Assembly: GCF_007655305.1 (NCBI RefSeq)
Contig: NZ_VLOG01000064.1
Location: 1-64,000 of the forward strand
Source: Algoriphagus algorifonticola
Lineage (GTDB): Bacteria; Bacteroidota; Bacteroidia; Cytophagales; Cyclobacteriaceae
Direction: 5' to 3'
Length of the DNA stretch: 64,000 nt
Below are positions 61,827-64,000 of this stretch, one piece after another. Both the position numbers and the translations under genes were made by a program. The notes under the pieces are model-generated. The model had not been told where the DNA came from. It did not search any database and saw only the letters and a program-made list of their open reading frames with translations. Position 1 is the stretch's first letter. Each line of letters opens with the position of its first letter.

Positions 61827-62514
61827 AATCTTCTCTAGGATTAATTTTTTGCTTGGCCAAATACACAATCTGTGCAACTTGCTCCACAAAGCTGAGATTA
61901 CTGGTGTCTATTTCGACGGCATCCTCCACTTGGATCAGAGGACTTTCACTTCTGGAAGAATCTATTCTATCTCTTTCGGCTAGATTTTGCTGAATATCAT
62001 CCAGGTCAATCATATCGCCTTTTTCCAGCATTTCTTGTTGCCTTCTGTAAGCTCTAGTCTCCAAATCTGCCGTCATAAATATTTTTAATTCAGCATCAGG
62101 AAATACTACAGAACCTATATCCCTTCCATCCATCACCACACCTTTTGATTTACCTAAACGTTGCTGTTGCGCTACCAGTTCCTTTCTGATTTCCTTGATT
62201 TTAGCTATCTCGCTAACCTTTTCGGAAACGCGCATGCTACGTATTTTAGATTCTACGTTGACTCCATTCAAATAGGTTTCTTGTTTTCCTGTATCAGGAT
62301 TCGGATGAAATTCGATTTCAAGTGATTTCAATCCTTTTGAAACATCCTGAGGGTTGGATGGGGCAAGATAATTGTCCAAGAAATATAGCGTAGCTGCCCG
62401 ATACATGGCACCCGAATCAATGTAGGTATAGCCCAATTCTTTGGCAACTGCCTTAGCTGTAGAGCTTTTACCACAACCCGAATACCCATCTATGGCGATG
62501 ACAATTTTACCCAT
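61807..62514 (-). CDS. cmk: Cytidylate kinase
   Basis: This enzyme phosphorylates CMP and dCMP to the diphosphates. The 235 aa show the P-loop AIDGYSGCGKSSTAKAVAKELGY near residue 7, YIDSGAMYRAATLYFL, the Cmk-specific insertion domain, and VMDGRDIGSVVFPDAELKIFMTA near 130 with the LID arginines after it. It forms an overlapping pair with ispH and is divergent from the adenine deaminase gene. Confidence 0.96.
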   Translation of the reverse strand: MGKIVIAIDGYSGCGKSSTAKAVAKELGYTYIDSGAMYRAATLYFLDNYLAPSNPQDVSKGLKSLEIEFHPNPDTGKQETYLNGVNVESKIRSMRVSEKVSEIAKIKEIRKELVAQQQRLGKSKGVVMDGRDIGSVVFPDAELKIFMTADLETRAYRRQQEMLEKGDMIDLDDIQQNLAERDRIDSSRSESPLIQVEDAVEIDTSNLSFVEQVAQIVYLAKQKINPREDYASNHR

Positions 62515-62551
62515 TCAAAAATCCAGCTTTCGCTCCTTTTTAATTCCGTCG

Positions 62552-62559
62552 CAAATATA
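62552..62559 (-). promoter_or_regulatory. Candidate -7 promoter element for cmk-ispH
   Basis: The minus strand reads TATATTTG, a full TAnnTTTG match, 38 bases before the cmk ATG. A TTTG lies 12 bases upstream, too close for a normal -33 element. Confidence 0.45.
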
Positions 62560-62632
62560 GTAGTTTTAATCCAAACGAATTTTTGGGAGAGGATTTTCCC
62601 CATTTTTATTTTATTGATTTAATTCAGATTTC

Positions 62633-64000
62633 ATGATTATTATAGCCAGATATGTAGACATCCATCAAAGGAGAATTTATCCAGTAGAGCTCGAAGTTTT
62701 AAAAGGAGAAATTGCTTCCATCCAGCCCACATTCGCAAGAGGAGATATACCCTACCTGATGCCAGGATTTATTGATGCTCACGTACATGTGGAATCATCT
62801 ATGCTGGTCCCGTCGGAGTTTGCCAGATTAGCCGTTACTCACGGCACAGTGGCAACTATCTCCGATCCTCATGAGATTGCCAATGTCTGTGGGATGGCGG
62901 GAGTAGAATATATGATTGAGAGTGGTAAACAGGTTCCATTCAAATTCTATTTTGGCGCTCCTTCCTGTGTACCTGCTACGCCTTTTGAGACAGCTGGTGG
63001 AGAAATTGATGCATCGGATATAGAAACCCTGATGAGCAGACCGGAAATTCATTATCTGGCAGAAATGATGAATTGGCCGGGCACAGTCAATCAGGATCAT
63101 TTGGTCATGGAAAAAATCAGGATTTCCCAAAAATATGGAAAGCCAATAGATGGGCATGCTCCTGGACTCAAGGGAGAGTTAGCCGAAAAATATGTGAAAG
63201 CAGGACCAAGTACGGACCATGAATGCTTTACCTACGAAGAGGCTTTGGGGAAAATAAAACTCGGAATGAAAATTTCGATCAGAGAAGGATCCGCAGCCAA
63301 AAACTTTGAAGCCCTCATCGACTTGATAGATGATTATCCAGAGATGATCATGTTTTGCTCAGACGACAAGCATCCAGATAATTTGGCCATTTCTCATATT
63401 AATGAATTAGCTGCACGTGCAGTCTCCAAAGGAAAGGACGTATTTGATGTACTTCGGGCAGCCTGCATTAATCCCATCCAACATTATTCATTGAATGTAG
63501 GGCAACTCAGAGCCAGAGACCCAGCAGATTTTATCCTAGTGAAGGATCTGGAGAAATTTGAAGTGCTCGCCACCTATATACAAGGACAAAAAGTCGCTGA
63601 AAACGGAAAGACGCTGATTCCAAGCATCAAAAATGAGTTGATCAATAATTTCCATACCTCTCTCAAAAAGCCGAAGGACTTTCAAATCCCTGCTTCTGGG
63701 AACAAGGTTAGAGTCATTGAAGCACTTGATGGACAGTTGATCACTCCAGAGATATCAGGAGAAATCATACTTCGCGAGGGCTTGGCAGAATCCAATCTGG
63801 AAAAGGACATCTTGAAAATTACTGTGGTCAACCGCTACGAAGATGCTCCTCCTGCTGTGGCATTTATCAAAAACTTTGGTTTAAAGGCAGGCGCTATCGC
63901 TTCTTCCGTAGGGCATGATTCGCACAACATTATTGCAGTAGGAGTGGATGACGAATCGATTTGCAAGGCAGTGAATTTAATTATAGAAGCTAAAGGAGGG
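62633..64000 (+). CDS. ade: Adenine deaminase (partial, runs off the window)
   Basis: An open frame from the ATG at 62633 continues past base 64000 without a stop (456 codons seen). It encodes an amidohydrolase of the COG1001 adenine deaminase family: [16 protein letters not shown] (metal-binding His-x-His) near residue 43, [15 protein letters not shown] near 81, [11 protein letters not shown] near 170, and [12 protein letters not shown] near 240. A C-terminal domain starts near 340 and shows [15 protein letters not shown] near 425. The enzyme converts adenine to hypoxanthine. It is divergent from cmk. Confidence 0.95.
   Translation, partial: MIIIARYVDIHQRRIYPVELEVLKGEIASIQPTFARGDIPYLMPGFIDAHVHVESSMLVPSEFARLAVTHGTVATISDPHEIANVCGMAGVEYMIESGKQVPFKFYFGAPSCVPATPFETAGGEIDASDIETLMSRPEIHYLAEMMNWPGTVNQDHLVMEKIRISQKYGKPIDGHAPGLKGELAEKYVKAGPSTDHECFTYEEALGKIKLGMKISIREGSAAKNFEALIDLIDDYPEMIMFCSDDKHPDNLAISHINELAARAVSKGKDVFDVLRAACINPIQHYSLNVGQLRARDPADFILVKDLEKFEVLATYIQGQKVAENGKTLIPSIKNELINNFHTSLKKPKDFQIPASGNKVRVIEALDGQLITPEISGEIILREGLAESNLEKDILKITVVNRYEDAPPAVAFIKNFGLKAGAIASSVGHDSHNIIAVGVDDESICKAVNLIIEAKGG

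Noticed and set aside
1..64000. CRISPR arrays, prophage, IS elements, rRNA genes
   Set aside because: No regularly spaced repeats, phage structural genes, transposases with terminal repeats or rRNA sequence were found on reading both strands.

Overview
The window looks like chromosomal DNA of a Bacteroidota bacterium, most likely order Cytophagales (Cyclobacteriaceae/Algoriphagus-like). This placement is inferred from several traits: Bacteroidota-type promoter boxes (TAnnTTTG) in front of many genes, few Shine-Dalgarno sites, a Na+-translocating NADH:quinone reductase (Nqr) operon, DUF4221-, DUF5687- and DUF1080-like proteins, a DnaE with an N-terminal exonuclease domain, and a fungal-like ketol-acid reductoisomerase. 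Most of the window is core housekeeping DNA. The accessory parts are small: a peptide/lipoprotein locus at 23.6-26.6 kb, a toxin-antitoxin pair at 40.3-41.0 kb, and several palindromic intergenic repeats. I see no prophage, IS transposase, CRISPR array or rRNA.

Layout. 0-11.7 kb is a long minus-strand run: phoH, a GNAT acetyltransferase, a small outer-membrane barrel, comEC, enoyl-CoA hydratase, recQ, a hypothetical, a Nudix hydrolase, a hotdog thioesterase, a TPR lipoprotein, sua5/tsaC and pgk with its terminator. 11.8-13.2 kb (plus) has a SAM hydroxide adenosyltransferase, an ABM monooxygenase and tRNA-Leu(CAA) preceded by a degenerate tRNA-like copy. A REP-like element follows and supplies the stop codon of an ABC ATPase gene. 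13.4-23.4 kb has the ABC exporter, a nitroreductase, adenosine kinase, a GNAT-like protein, a glycerophosphodiesterase, a MORN-type protein, rimO and truA.

23.2-26.6 kb is the most unusual stretch. Two paralogous secreted peptides with identical cysteine spacing, a propeller lipoprotein broken by an in-frame TGA, and a CGFC thioredoxin-like lipoprotein form one overlapping operon behind a candidate promoter with a G9 tract. The operon sits between two near-identical 137-bp pieces of truA, which suggests an inserted cassette.

27.5-38.9 kb is a complete branched-chain amino-acid operon (ilvD-ilvB-ilvN-ilvC-leuA-leuC-leuD-cimA-like-leuB). It is preceded by a 23-codon leader peptide rich in Val/Leu/Ile and a terminator/antiterminator pair, the arrangement of translation-coupled attenuation. 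39-46.6 kb: ispE, an RHH/MazF pair, an EamA transporter, an LptF/G permease, tgt, a glycosyltransferase, an ECF sigma factor and rsmG. 46.8-54.6 kb: dnaE, trxA, the selenium pair mnmH-selD and a TolB-like propeller. 54.7-62.5 kb (minus): DUF502 and DUF1080 proteins, nqrABCDE without nqrF, ispH and cmk. The window ends inside an adenine deaminase gene.
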